Shown piece after piece: positions 24,480 to 37,200 of a stretch of 64,000 bases of DNA. A model generated the notes under the pieces. That model saw only the letters and a list, made by a program, of their open reading frames with translations. It had not been told where the DNA came from and ran no database searches. The position numbers and the translations under genes were made by a program. The stretch lies in the NCBI GenBank assembly GCA_018697195.1, contig CM031864.1:25368086-25432085 (forward strand), written 5' to 3'. How positions within the stretch are numbered: position 1 is the stretch's first letter; each line of letters begins with the position of its first letter. Source of the DNA: Certhia americana. Taxonomy: Eukaryota; Chordata; Aves; Passeriformes; Certhiidae.

Positions 24480-27400
24480 ATGTCTCAAGCTGTACAGACC
24501 AACGGGACGCAGCCTCTGAGCAAGACCTGGGAGCTCAGCCTGTACGAGCTGCAGAGAACACCCCAGGTAATCACAGAACCATGGGACTGATGGGCTTGGG
24601 AGGGACCTCTGGAGATCACCCAGTCCAACCCCTGCCCAGACAGGATCACCCAGGGCAGGTGACACAGGGACATATCCAGGGGGGTTTGTGATATCTCTAG
24701 AGAGGGAGACTCCATGCCCTCCCTGGGCAGCTGTTCCAGGGCTCTGCACCCTCCAACGAAAGAAGTTCTTCCTTGTGTTGCAGTGGAACTTGTATTTTAG
24801 TTTATGGCCATTGCTCCTTGTCCCATCACTGGCACCACTGAACAGAGTTTGGCAACATTCTCTGATATGCCTTGGAGATACTTTATGTATAAATGAGATT
24901 CCCCTGTCAGTCCTCTCTTCCCCCAAACTGACCAGGCCCAACTCCCACAGTCTCTCCTTATCAGAGAGATGCTCCAGACCCCTCAGCAGCTCATGGCCTT
25001 CATTGGACCCTCTCCAGCAGCTCCTTGTTTTTCTTGTGTGCTGCAGGGCTGGCAGCACTGGAGTTTTGTGTGCTCGATGTGTTTGTGTGTCATGTCTCTT
25101 TGCTGTGTTTCCTTCGGTGAAACATGCTGTCTGCATGAGGAAGGGACTCAATCCCAGGAAAGAATCTTTCCCTTCTTTGCTGCCAGGAAGCCATCACAGA
25201 TGGCCTGGAGATTGTTGTGTCCCCCCGGAGCCTGCACAGTGAGCTCATGTGTCCCATCTGCCTGGACATGCTCAAGAACACCATGACCACAAAGGAGTGT
25301 CTGCATCGCTTCTGTGCCGACTGGGCCATCATCAACCGCCCTCAGCAAAGTGGAGCGTGGGCACTGGTCAGGGCATGATAGTGGACCTGCCATGCACAGA
25401 GGGGAAAGAGGGCTTGGACAGTCCATTGCACTTGAGGTGGAAGTGTCGTTTGCAGGGGGTTGATGTGGGATGGTCACTGTGCACTAGGAGTTTCTGAATG
25501 TGCAGAACACCTTTCAAATCCTGTTTTTCCATGTTCAGCCATCTCTGGAAGACAGATAAAATTGCTTCCTCATGAAAAATCATTTCATAATTCTGTTTCT
25601 TGCAAGGAGTTGAAGTCCTGTGTATTCTTTTCTTCCTTTAGATCCAGTAACAGTAAAACAAAAATACACATTATTGACAAAAGTGGGTTTCATTTCCTTT
25701 ACTCTTCCTTTTCCTAATAATACATTTCAAATTATGTAGCCTTCAGCCATTTCAAATTAAGTGTCCTGTGAGTGTTTGTTAGAAATTACGGAACCATAGA
25801 ATCCCAGAATGCTTTGTCTTGGAAGGAACCTTAACTCCCAGCCAGTCCCACCCCTACCATGGGCAGGCACACCTTTCACTAGCCCAGGTTGCTCCAAGCC
25901 CTGTCCAGCCTGGCCTAGGACACTGCCAGGAATCCAGGGACAGCCACAGCTTCTCTGGGCAGCTTGTGCCAAGGCCTCACCACTCTCACATGGAAGAATT
26001 TCCTAAGTCTATACCTCAGTATAATTTCCACTAGACATCCATTTTCTCTAGGTAAAAATCCAGCCAGAAAATGAAGAGAAGGAGGGAAGGTGGGACTTTT
26101 GATCTCTTCAGGCTGAATAGTTTGCTCAAACATACTTTAAAATAAAAGAGCAGCAGGGAGAGATATATCCAGAATCTTGGTTTAAATATCTGTAGCTACC
26201 TGATATGTCAAGAGACAGAAGCCCCTTTCCAGATTTACTATAAATACTGAGTCTTAGCGAGCACTTTGACTAAGAATGGAAGCAGCAGGGCAGAGTTTTG
26301 TTACTGCTGGAGAGTTAAGTGTTGTTGCTTCCTTCTTGTCCATGTCCAGCAACAAAGAATGTCCTACATGTCGCAAAAAGCTCGTTTCAAAAAGATCCCT
26401 GCGGCCAGACCCCAATTTTGACGCTCTCATCAGTAAGATTTACCCGAGCCGGGATGAGTACGAAGCTCATCAGGAGAGGGTGCTGGCCCGGATCAGCAAG
26501 CACAACAACCAGCAAGCCCTGAGTCACAGCATCGAGGAGGGATTAAAGATTCAGGCTATGAACAGGTACATAATCACCTCGTTTGCCTTTAGGCTAAAAA
26601 TACAATGCCTGTCCTAATGCCCTGTGGAGCTTGAGAATCTTCTCCTCTCTGATATCTGCCAAAACAATTGTTAACCTTTGGCAAAAGAATTTTTAACCTT
26701 TTGTCTACTATCAGAAGTCTCTGTATCATTGCTGTGACTTCTGTGGCAGCCTGATAGAAACTTTAGCTTAGCTTTACCAAATTATGGCTGTCATGTCTTA
26801 AATAAGAAACCGTAACACCATGAATCCTGCACCAAAATGCTACCCTTACATGCCAATAAATGCACAGAATACCAGGACTTGGGACTTAGTTGTGACTTAA
26901 TTCACAGGCTGGAATATGTGGTGTTTACACTGTGGTGAAATTCCAGATGTGCATTTAAGCCTAAAAGAGCCAGCTGGGAGGGAGGCCCCAAACTTTGCAT
27001 GATAAAGCATGGTGTGATTTAATAATTCTTATCACATGTGGATCCGTCTTTGAATGAAAATAATGGTCTGCAATTGCCTGAAAAACAACTGTGTGAAGTT
27101 AAAATAGTCTTGAAACAGCTAAGAGGTGTTTGAGGGACATGGAAAAATGAATAGGTCTGTCTATGAGTATCCTTTTCTACAAAAGAATTAATATTAGAAT
27201 TTTTTTAAACTTTAAATCTCTCTGAATAGTTCAGTGGCTTGCATGTGCACATGCCTCACCTGGGGAGGAGGTGTGTTGTGACCTGGGTGGATTCTGGATG
27301 GGTCAGGGTCCATCTCTGACTGTTTGTGGCCAGGTTGCAGCGGGGCAAGAAGCAGCAGATTGAGAATGGCAGCGGGGCCGAGGACAACGGCGACAGCTCC

Positions 27401-29121
27401 CACTGCAGCAACGCTTCCACACACAGCAACCAGGAAGCAGGGCCCAGCAACAAGAGGACCAAAACTTCAGATGACTCTGGGCTGGAGCTGGACAACAACA
27501 ACACCACTGTGGCCATAGATCCCGTGATGGATGGGGCCAGTGAGATCGAGCTGGTGTTCAGGCCTCACCCCACCCTCATGGAGAACGATGACAGCGCGCA
27601 GACGAGGTCAGTGGCCCCTGGCCATCTCCAGGTAATCTGCTGCTATTTCCTGGTGCTTTGGTTTTCCATCTAAATACCAATTTACTTCAGTCATGCCACA
27701 TCCTATTTAACTGTTTCGTAGGATGGTTTGAGGTGGGAGGGACCTTAAAGCTCATCCAGTGCCACCCCCTGCCATGTGCAGGGACACCTTCCACTCCCCC
27801 AGGTTGCTCCAAGCCCCATCTAGCCTCACCTTGGCCATTGCCAGGGATCCAGGGCAGCCACAGCTTCACTGGGCAACCTGTGCAAAGGCCAGGTGCAAAT
27901 AAGCACTATTCCCTACTTTCTGTTCCAAGTCAGGTAGATGGTATTGCTCAACTATTATAAAACATAGTCATAAGCTGTTTTAAGCCTTTGATCACAAATA
28001 AAGATGTTTTTAAGGTTTTCTAGCATTGCAGTTCACTAGTGGGATGATGGTGTTATATCAGCCCCTTTCTACTTTTAAGATTCTTTGGGAATAAACAGAC
28101 CTTGTGTAAGTGTTAGTTTTCAAAGCGGCTTTGTATCAGCAGGATTTGTAGGCTGGCAGCTTTTCCTGCCTTTTTTTTGTTCATAATCCAGTCCAAGCAC
28201 AGATTGCAAGTTTTGGCTCACAGCAGAGAATAATTCTATGGTGTTTCCTCAGGTCTTTCCTTGGCTTTCTGTGCTGATGAGACATCTCCCTGTGATGTGT
28301 GTAAATCTATGCGAAGCTTCAGCTGGGAACTGTCTCTAAAGGCCTTTTCACAGCTGACGTTTAATATTCGTGGCGTTGCAGATTTCCCAGAGCTGCTGCT
28401 CAGTCATTATTGATGATCTGTGTGGCTGCTGTCACAGGTACATCAAGACCTCGGGCAATGCCACGGTTGATCACCTATCCAAGTACCTGGCAGTGAGACT
28501 GGCCCTGGAGGAGCTGCGGAGCAAAGGGGAGTCCAACCAGATGAACCTGGACACGGCCAGTGAGAAGCAGTACACCATCTACATCGCCACTGCTGCCGGC
28601 CAGTTCACCGTAAGCACCATGCTGCCCCAGTCAGCTGGCCAGCCACAGCCCTGCATGGCTCAAAATCCACTCAGCAGGGCTCTTCCCGAGCTGGCTCAGG
28701 GTAAAATTCATGGCACCAGCTTATTTAGCAGCAGGTCAGCTGCTTTTTGGCAAAAGCTTGGTTGGTAGAAAAGGAGACATAAAAACTACTTGAGGAAAAT
28801 GTAGTGATGGCACCAACAATGACCTGGCTTATGCCATTTCTTTTCCAGGTAAAATTGAAGAGGGAAAAATACTACTTGTCTTGAGAATCTTTTTATTTTT
28901 TAGCTTGTAACTTGTGCCACATTATTGGTGACTCCTTGAAGTCAACACATTTAAGTAGCCTGTTTTACAGCACAACATCAGATTACCTAATTCGTTCCCA
29001 TTTTGCTGTTCTCTTCTAGGTGCTAAATGGGTCTTTTTCCCTGGAACTGGTCAGTGAGAAGTACTGGAAAGTGAACAAACCCATGGAACTGTACTATGCC
29101 CCCACCAAGGAGCACAAATAA
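24480..29121 (+). CDS. RNF2: RNF2 / RING1B, PRC1 E3 ubiquitin ligase
   Basis: RNF2 is the catalytic RING subunit of Polycomb PRC1; with a PCGF partner it monoubiquitylates histone H2A in the nucleus. Coding exons are 24480-24566, 25187-25353/25356, 26350-26565, 27334-27606, 28438-28609 and 29020-29121. The ATG follows a CAG acceptor and opens [19 protein letters not shown], the known vertebrate N-terminus. The RING starts at MCPICLDML and ends at ECPTCRKK in the third coding exon. An acidic, Ser/Asn-rich linker follows, then the C-terminal RAWUL domain ending YYAPTKEHK and TAA at 29119. Outside the RING exon the protein is nearly identical to the 336-aa mammalian form. The end of the RING exon (25322-25356) is aberrant: Trp replaces a zinc-ligand Cys and the donor is displaced, giving 338-339 aa. 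I regard this as a probable sequence error, not a pseudogene, because all other exons and splice sites are intact. Confidence 0.97.
24571..25050 (-). mobile_element. CR1 LINE 3' fragment, antisense, abutting an RNF2 splice donor
   Basis: The plus strand begins 'aatcacagaaccatggg' only two bases after the GT of the RNF2 exon 2 donor (24567). It continues through 'gagggacctctggagatcac', 'ccctccctgggcagctgttc', 'ccattgctccttgtcccatc' and 'tctctccttatcagagagat'. This is the antisense order of a longer CR1 tail and, at about 480 bp, one of the two longest copies here. Confidence 0.93.
25187..25356 (+). other. RNF2: RNF2 RING exon with aberrant 3' end
   Basis: The exon encodes [20 protein letters not shown], then the RING ligands Cys51, Cys54, Cys67, His69 and Cys72 (human numbering). 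The next codons should be Cys-Ile-Ile-Thr-Ala-Leu-Arg-Ser-Gly, split before the next exon. Instead 25322-25353 reads [11 protein letters not shown]. This is explained by about six inserted bases in three places (3+1+2) that restore frame, plus loss of the expected GGTGAG donor. A usable GT survives at 25357. The remaining ligands (CPTC) are intact in the next exon. Confidence 0.85.
25790..26020 (-). mobile_element. CR1 LINE 3' fragment, antisense
   Basis: The plus strand reads 'accatagaatcccagaatgc', 'accatgggcaggcacacct', 'ggttgctccaagccctgtcc', 'cacagcttctctgggcagct' and 'ctcaccactctcacatggaa'. Located in the RNF2 intron before the third coding exon. Confidence 0.95.
27719..27893 (-). mobile_element. 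CR1 LINE 3' fragment, antisense
   Basis: The plus strand reads 'gaggtgggagggaccttaaa', 'cagggacaccttccactccc' and 'ccacagcttcactgggcaac', antisense CR1 order. It lies 112 bp after the donor of the fourth RNF2 coding exon. Confidence 0.95.
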
Positions 29122-29695
29122 GTGCTGGGAAACTGGGATGGAACTAACTCTTTTTATAGCTACGACTCCTTTAATATTGAAATAAGGCACCACCAGTATC
29201 TTCATGGACAACACACGTGGTGCCTTCAGGCACTCTCAGTATACTCAGTAATATGACTAGACAGTATTCTGGGCTGTATTTAATTTAGTCTTTGGCTTGG
29301 GTTTTTTGGTTTTTCCCTAGGAGACTAAATGACCTCCTCCAGTGCATTCCAGTGTTTGAGATGCTTTTTTGTTCCTAATGCATGATATCTGATCCAGTGT
29401 TCCAGTTTGGAATGGCTTTGTTTTGTCCAGGTCAATCTGGATTTCTGCTCCACTGGACACAGTTATAGTAGCATCTGTGAAGTGTGGAGTGTTGGGTGGC
29501 CAAGGAAGTCTGTTCAATAGTAGCATATGCCAAGGAATGTGTTTAAGTGTTGGAATTTGGTGACTGTTGTCCACCTGAAGAATTGATTGGTAGAGAATGG
29601 ATTTGGGGTAGTCTTGCAGCTAGAGGTAATCTGATTCCCTAGGAAAGGTTCATTAAGACATTTTCTTGTGAACAACAGTGAATTTTGCATCTTGT

Positions 29696-29785
29696 GAGAG
29701 GTATTGCTGCCCATGGCAGGGGCTTGGACTGAGGTGGTGTTTAAGGTCCCTTCCAAGTCCAGCCATCCTGGAATTCTGGGATTTT
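29696..29785 (+). mobile_element. Short CR1 LINE end in the RNF2 3' UTR
   Basis: Contains 'gctgcccatggcaggggctt', 'tttaaggtcccttccaagtc' and 'ctggaattctgggattttg', the last ~90 bp of a CR1 copy, sense to RNF2. Confidence 0.9.
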
Positions 29786-31432
29786 GAAGAGAGCTGCAGT
29801 GAGAAAACTGACACTTTAAAACCTTGCTGTTTACTGGGCTTAATTTAATGCTTCAGTTCAAGGTGGTTCATCAGATTGGTTTGGTTTTGTTTCTAATGGC
29901 TACTTCAGCCAAAAAACACCCAAACACTCTAAACCCTTAACTCTTCCCCATGCAGGTCATTCCGGTCTTGATTCCTGCCTGGCCCCTCTGGCAATGTTGC
30001 CCTGTCCTCACAGCTGAACTGAAGGAAATCTGGATGTTTCATAGCCCTGCTCTGTTCAGTAGAGTAGGATCGCTGTTGTGAATGTGCTGTAAAGAACTGT
30101 CCAGATAACTTTTTTGTTAAAGCAAATCCCCCAAATTCCAGCACATTGCCATCAAAATGCTGTGTTTTGGGGAATTGTGCCACCCCAGCAGGGACCTTTT
30201 CTTGGTATCGGTGTGAGTAGGGAAGACTTTGACTGTAAGCTGCTCCAAGATTCTACTTTTGTTACTTTGCCATAGCTTTAAAAAACATGGCTTAGCACTT
30301 TGGAAGACAACTTCAGTACTTGACAAAGTTTACCATTTAGTGTCTTACATTTACACTGAAGTTTCCCAACACGGGCTGTGCTGTAAGGCCTGGTAGCTGC
30401 TGGTCATTTGCATGTACAGCCCTTGTACCCTGGCTCTGGACCTTGCTGTGGCTTTGAGGGGGCAGCTTGACCTGTCCCATGGCCTGTCTGAAGGGAAGCT
30501 GTCACCACGAGGTCCCTTTGCTCTCTTGCTCATGAACCCTCCCGTTTGCCCCTGAAGCTCCAAGCAAAGAGTTGCTGGTAGGTGGGAACCACCAGGCTTT
30601 ACTCCACAGTGTGGTTTACACTTCTCCTGTGTCCTGCCTGGACTCCCACTGGCTTTGGCATGTGATACAAAAGTATTCTGCTGCTCCAGGGTTCTCCTGG
30701 GAAGGATTTGCCCTTCCCTGCCTTGGGCTTTCTTAGCACTTGTAAATAGTGTCCCTTCTGGCTGCTGTTCAGATCAGCTTTATCCTGCTGTGGAAATTGC
30801 ACAGACTTCTTTGATTAATTTAATTATTTCCTCTGAGTGGAGAGCCTTGGGCTTTTGTGACATGAAATGGGAATGTTCAGGCCCCAGAGCACAGAGGGGC
30901 AGCTATTAGGGACCTGTTTTTGCTAACTTTGTGAAGCGTTGCTGTAGACTGTAGTGCATGTCCATGGAATATAAGGGGGGGGGGTGGGGAGCGGCTGTGC
31001 TAAATGCTTTAAAGTTACTGGGGACTTCTAGATTAGTGCCAGCATCCCACTTCAGGGGAGCTGAGGGGACAGTCCCTTTAGCAAGAGAGGTGTTGTGAAG
31101 CTGAGCAGTCTGTCTAGGAGCTGTCACTTTGTCTCCAGTACTTTTGAAAAGCGTGGGAGAATGTGATGCTTTTATTTTCATGTTGTAGTGAATTTCCTGA
31201 ATATTTATGTTCTTTAAATATTATATATAATGTAGTTGTTTGATTAAACCATTGATTGCACTGTGACTCTTAAGTGCTATAACCTGTTTTATTTTCAAAA
31301 TGCCATTCTCTTCCCCCTTTTAAAGCCATGTTCTTTTTTAAGTACATAATGTGTGTTACGTACGGGTAAGCCTGATGTCCAACTAAAGTTATCTCCTATA
31401 CAACTAAAGTCCCACTGAAATGCTTAGATGAC

Positions 31433-31438
31433 AATAAA
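31433..31438 (+). terminator. RNF2: Polyadenylation signal of RNF2
   Basis: AATAAA in the context 'gacaataaaagc', the first canonical hexamer on the plus strand after the RNF2 stop codon. Confidence 0.65.
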
Positions 31439-31455
31439 AGCAAAAATGTTATCAA

Positions 31456-34256
31456 CAACTTGCCGGGAATTGCATTGCTGCTTCCTCTTGTGGTTGATAA
31501 AAGACCCCCTTTGGGCAGTGTTTGTGTTCGTGCTGCCATGCCTGGGGCTGTGCAGTGCAGTTCAGCTCCACCAGTGGTGGCTGTTACAGTCCTCCGAGAG
31601 CAGCTCCGTTCCTGAGCCTTCAGTGAGGATTAGGGGCACACTGAAGGTTACCAGCTCTTCCACTGACCTGTCACAGGTGCTGCTGTTCCAACCAGATCCT
31701 GCAGCCTGAGGAAGGGGATGAAGGATTTTCACAGCATTCTGGTTAAATGCAGCAACTTCAGGTGCATTTAACTATCAGGCAGCTTCAGTCAATAGCAGCA
31801 GAGAGCAGCTGTAGTGAGGTGCATTATTTAGATCAAGATTTATTCCTTTCCTGGTTTTCTCTCTACATTAACCTCAAGTTTTAACCAGAGGATGCACCTT
31901 GAGTTAAGAGGCAATGTTTGAGTATACCCAGAGTAGTGTTTCTTGTGATACACTGAATAGGAGCACTCTCTGACTGAGGAGATCCTGCTTGCTCTCTGGG
32001 CCACCACTAGTTACCCGAATTGTCTCTGATCAGCTTAAACTCACAGAAAGCATCCTTTAATCCCAGCTAAACAGGAAACACCCTATGGGTAGGAGGATAT
32101 GTCCCTCAGGTACAGAGCAGTAGAGGCGACACTGTACTGCCCATACTGGCAACTGGATATCCTACAGCATAATTTTTGTATGTCCTCTGGCATTTATTCT
32201 CCAGCCTGCTGTTCAGCTGATGGCCTTGCACTGATTTCCTTCAGGCTTCCAGCAGTTGATCAGTTGTGATTTTCTATTCTGGACAAGCCACTTGCAGAAA
32301 CACCTGAGTGCAACAAAGATCTGTCATTGGTGCCTGGCACAGCACTGGGTACTGGCTGCTCCAAGAGGTGACAGGGAATGAGCTGTGACCTTGGCACCAC
32401 CTCTTCCATTATCCTCACCTACTTCCCACTCTTGTCTCCCACTGTAACAGCCAACCTGGCCATGTGGATCAGTGCAAGGATGAACAAGATGTCCCAAGAC
32501 TTAAACCAACAGTAATGTTCTGTCAGCCAATTATGGCAGGACTGACCCTACCTGGTCAGCAGCAGAGACAATCTGCTGCTGCATAGGAAGGGAATTCCCA
32601 GAGGCCTGAGTTACAAACACCCCTTCAGCTGGACCTGACAACAGGCAAAACCCCACTCAGATTACAACAGCTTCTGCCTGTCTGGCAGAGGAAAAGAGCC
32701 CAGATCGTTCAGAAGTCCGAGTTTCACTTTTTCTGCCTCTCCAGACACCTGGGAATAGTTGCCTTGGCTTGGAAAAGGTATTCAACACCTTCAGCTCCTT
32801 AAAAGGAGCTGCAAGAGTAATCAAAAGTATTTCCCCTAAGGGGCTTCAGTTAAACTTTCTCTTTAACCTACTTTACTGTAATCAGAACAATCCTTTGCCC
32901 CAGGTAACTGACTTTAGGACTGCTTTTACCCTACTAACACTCTAGCCACTTAAAAACCCAAAAATGCCACTAGGGAATGTGAAATTCTCTCCTTCCATTT
33001 AGCTTTCCAATGTGTTCCCATGTGATCTTTGGAAAAGAACTATAGCGCTACATTTTTGAAGTTTGTTGCTGTATCACTGATTCATGAACCCTTCAGTGGT
33101 TTCTTCCTTTTTGAAATTAGAGAATAACCCTCCACCAAAGCAATCTGGAATTGAAGAGAGTGGAAGAGGCAGCAACTTCTGGCCTGACAGGAGCATAGGA
33201 TGTTTTGCATCATCAGGAGTGTATTAGTTGTGTTATTTCTATTGTAAAGTTTCAGAGATGGCTAAGGATAATAAGCCTTAATATTCTGCTCTTAGAGAAA
33301 CCTAACACTGGGGGCCAGGCTGAACATCAAACTTGTGATAAACAGCCACCACTGTGACAGCTGTTCAAGTGAAATACACAGAGATACCAGAAATAAGTGT
33401 GGGGAAAAGAAAGGACAAAGGCAAGCTCATTTGGCTGGAATGCTGCCATGTATTTAAGGAAACCAGAACTGCCAACACCTGGCAGCTTTGCTCGTTCACA
33501 GAAGAGATCTTAGCTCAGAGTTACTATTGACAACTTGCCACAAAACTTCACCTGAACGTCCACTGTGGTCCCTTGTACCTTTCTGCAGCACACAACGACT
33601 GTAAGCTCTGAGCAGACAACTACCTAGAGTGACTACACAATTCACTACGGTTTGGTTACAAACAAGTTTGGTAGCAGCGATGACACCGCTCCTTCCTGTT
33701 CTGGGATCAGGGCTCCTGCCTGGAGGCAGAACCCTGGAAACAGACCTAAATGCATGTGCAACCTGGAGCTACAGCTCCAGCCAGGACTGCCTGGCTTTAA
33801 CTTAGAGGGCATTTTATCCTGTGTTTTTTTCTTACCTTAACATGCCCTCTCTCTGGATCATAGCTGGCCAGGTTTTAGGAATGATGCATTTTAGGAATAG
33901 GCTGTTTCACAATAATCTCATATTCCAAAATGCTGAACACTTTTGGCCCTGTCCCCCAGCCTGGATGCTGTGGTGGCAGTAAGGCTTGGACAGACTGGGA
34001 AGCAGCCTCCACACCTCAGTGTGAAAAGGAGGTGAGCATAAAAGCAGGTAAATCCATCGCCTTCCCACAGTGCCAGTTCTGCGACCACAGGCATGCTGGA
34101 ATCAGGGCTAAGTTCTGCTACCTAAATCTAAACTGTCCCTTCGAACTACAACAGGCAGCTCAAAACGGTCAAACTCCAGCTTGGGAGGAAGGAGTGGTTT
34201 ACTGGAACAGGGTGTGCTGGAAATCTGTAACATCCTGATGAACAAACCCATCTGCA
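31456..34256. other. Convergent gap between RNF2 and TRMT1L (TRMT1L 3' UTR inferred)
   Basis: No coding exon was recognised. Because TRMT1L ends at 34257 on the minus strand, its 3' UTR must enter this stretch. Minus-strand AATAAA hexamers appear as 'tttatt' at 32193-32198 and 31839-31844, either of which could end the transcript. No CR1 fragment was noticed here. Confidence 0.5.
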
Positions 34257-37200
34257 TTAATCAGCAGCACAGTGAGTGGGGTAGGACTGTGTGAGCATGG
34301 CAGCGGTGACTCCAGATTGATCATCTTCCGCTAACTCAGCCGCCTCCACCTTTGCTGCAGCAGCTGGAATCTCTTGTCGCACCTGGATCTCTCCAGGGAG
34401 GTGCACAGAACCTTCTGCCTGTGCCCCCACGTAGGTGGGAGCGCTGTACTTCATGAGAACAGTCTTGAACTGCACCAGGGGTGCATTGGTGCGGACTCCC
34501 ATGGGGTCGAAGTGGGTTCGGCTCACACGGTATCCAGCCTCTGACAGATAGCTCAGGAACTTATTTAACCTGGGAAGAAAGGCAGCAAAACCAAAACCCC
34601 GCATTTAGAACGGATGCGGTGCTGACAGGGCTGACTCAGAACAAGCTGTGTGACAGTGTCAGACCAGGCTGGAAGGTGAGCCCACACTTACTTTGGCATG
34701 TTCATGCCCTTGATGCTGTGCCGGTGGATGTTGTAGTAGAACGGGGGGTGCTCGGCGCTGTGCTCGGCCCGCTGTCGCTTCACTGCGCCGCGCAGCACCT
34801 CCTCACTTTTCCTCTTCCCTGCACCACAACAAGGCCACAGAAACCACTCAGTACTCACAGGCACCCCAGAAATGCCACCAAAGCTTCAGACAGTACACAC
34901 AAAAACAAAGCCACACAGCAACTTCAGCTGTAAAATTTAATCAACACTTCAGTAGTAACACGTAAACTGAAGTGGCATTCATAAAGTGTTTGGCATTCTG
35001 CTTTTACCAATACATATGATTCTGGATAAAGATAAAATCAAATCAGTACTGGGTGGGAAAAAACTCCAGAGTCCAATACTGTTAAATATAAAAAAACCCA
35101 ACACCAAAATGCTGTACTTACCATGTACCAAGCAGGATTCTGCAGAAGCATTTGGTGTTCTAATATATACACCACACTCTTCTAGAATACAATTAGAAGG
35201 GCACAATTAATTCTACTGCAAAGTGGCAAAATGCTTTCATTACACAAAGGAAATAATTCAATTATTCAATAATGGATTCAACTCTATGGACACACTGCTG
35301 TTAAGTAACTTATCACAGATCAGGATCCCTAAAAATCCCCACAAAGCCAGTCCTCTCTGTGAACAGGCTGCCCTTTTTCTTACCTTGTTTGTTCTCATCA
35401 CCAGGACTGTGGGTAGAAAAATGTTTGAGAGTTGTGCACTCTGCTTCACAAACTAATGTCTTCAGAAGTGGCTGAGCTTCATCCAAGCCATACTGCACAG
35501 CCTCCACGAGCATCCTCCTGAGGAATCCAGTGTTGAAGAGAGCTCCTGACCTATGAAATGCAAGAGAAGTCAAAAGTTAAGGCTTCTTAAAGGAAGCTGC
35601 TCCAAAATTCTCTTGCCCAAATTGATTAGAAATTTTGTTACACTGAAATGATTTTTTTGCAATGACACAACACTGGTCTTTAAAAAAAAAAAAAAAAAAA
35701 GATCTCAAGAACAGTCATTTTATTTCTGCTGCAAGATGTTGAGAAAGTCACTCAATCCTCACAAGAAAGGTACTGTTGATTGCCAACCATTTTTAATACT
35801 GATGTGAAATGGCGAAAAGACTTATTCTTGCTTCTACAAATATTAATTAACAAGCAATGTAGAATTTACTAATATCAGCACATGTAATGATTTATTAAAT
35901 AAATTCTCCACAAGTATAGAGTAACAAGAGTTACTTAATATTTGGAAAATAGAAGAACACTGAGTCCGTTTCTCCTGTGCAGGACACACTTCATAAGTAC
36001 ATTGAATGTGAAATTTAAAACCTGTTACTATTTATTAACTGGTTTGAATGAAAGGAAAAATACCCCACTAAATTCAAATCCACACTCCGTTTCCTGAGCT
36101 CCTCCTGATTGCTGTACCTCCTTTTGTAGTGCTAAAATAAAAATTGTTATGGTATGAACAGCTGAGCTTCAGATCTCCTGGACCCATAATGACTCTCCAA
36201 ATGTGTCCTGTGATATGAACTTACCAGAGAGGACCAAGAAGCACTGCTGTCTTCCCAGGCATGCTGCCATGGCAATCACAGGGCAGCTGCTGGTAAGGGT
36301 TTTCTGAAGCAGAAAAAAAGCATTTAAATTGTTTGGAAATAGCCAGCCACGCCTGTGTTACTGCAGAGATAGAAAGATGCAGTGGGAGCTCAGTGAGGTA
36401 TTTGGAAGGGCAACAGCAGAAGTGTCACACTTCTGCCAAACAACTCATAGTGAAACTTAGTGATTGATGACTTAAACTGTAGTAAGTGTTAAAGCACTGA
36501 AGAAAAAAAAAAGCAACATCCCTATATTTTTTTCAAGTAACAAGGAAAATATCTGCCTTCCTACCATTATATAAGCAACTGTCCAGAATAAAACATCTGA
36601 AACAGCCAGCTAAAACATCTGAAACATCAGCCAGTTACATCTGCAAAACACCTAGTCTCGTAAACCCTGTGCAATTAAGGCATTAAGCAAACAATTAATT
36701 TACAAATTAAGATCTCTGCCATAACACTGTACTCAGCTACTCATCCCCATCCTTTAAACTTTTATCTGATTTTTTAACAACCTTTTAATACCAGGCTCAT
36801 TGCATGCTCATGTAACTGAGCAGGGCAAAGACTCCATGAGCTGACAGTAAGCTATCCAAGATCCCTCTAACTTGGAAACCAGGCTTTAGGGTTTATATTC
36901 TTTCAAACCAGCATTTCCAGGAGTGCAATTTTTGTCTCCTGCCTCTGCTAACCTGTGTGTGGAGACAGCCCATTAACAACTGCAGGGGAAAGCCAGATTG
37001 CTCAGTCCACTGCATTTTAAGGAACTGAAATGCAGCAGAAAAGCAATCTGACACCAAAAGCTATCCAGCTGCTGCCATCTGGAAGAATCTAATAGTATCA
37101 AAGGTTACCCAACTTCTAGGGCTTTTCCTGAAGTGGCAGATCCATGGACATACCAGGCATCCTGGCAGCTCCTGCAGCTAGAGCAGGCTAGGAGAATGTC

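Larger units (their letters stand above)
29122..31455 (+). other. RNF2: RNF2 3' UTR with poly(A) signal
   Basis: From the TAA at 29119-29121 the sequence runs without further coding evidence to AATAAA at 31433-31438, the first canonical signal after the stop. A UTR of about 2.3 kb is inferred; the exact cleavage site is not visible. It contains a short CR1 fragment at 29696-29785 and a G-run at about 30976-30984. Confidence 0.7.

Noticed and set aside
24324..25242. Long open frames on both strands after RNF2 exon 2
   Set aside because: They coincide with the antisense CR1 fragment; the minus frame is not CR1 reverse transcriptase and the plus frame is intronic.
24480..29121. RNF2 as a processed or decayed pseudogene because of the RING defect
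   Set aside because: Introns, splice sites and all other exons are intact and the locus is in conserved synteny, so this is the functional gene with a local anomaly.
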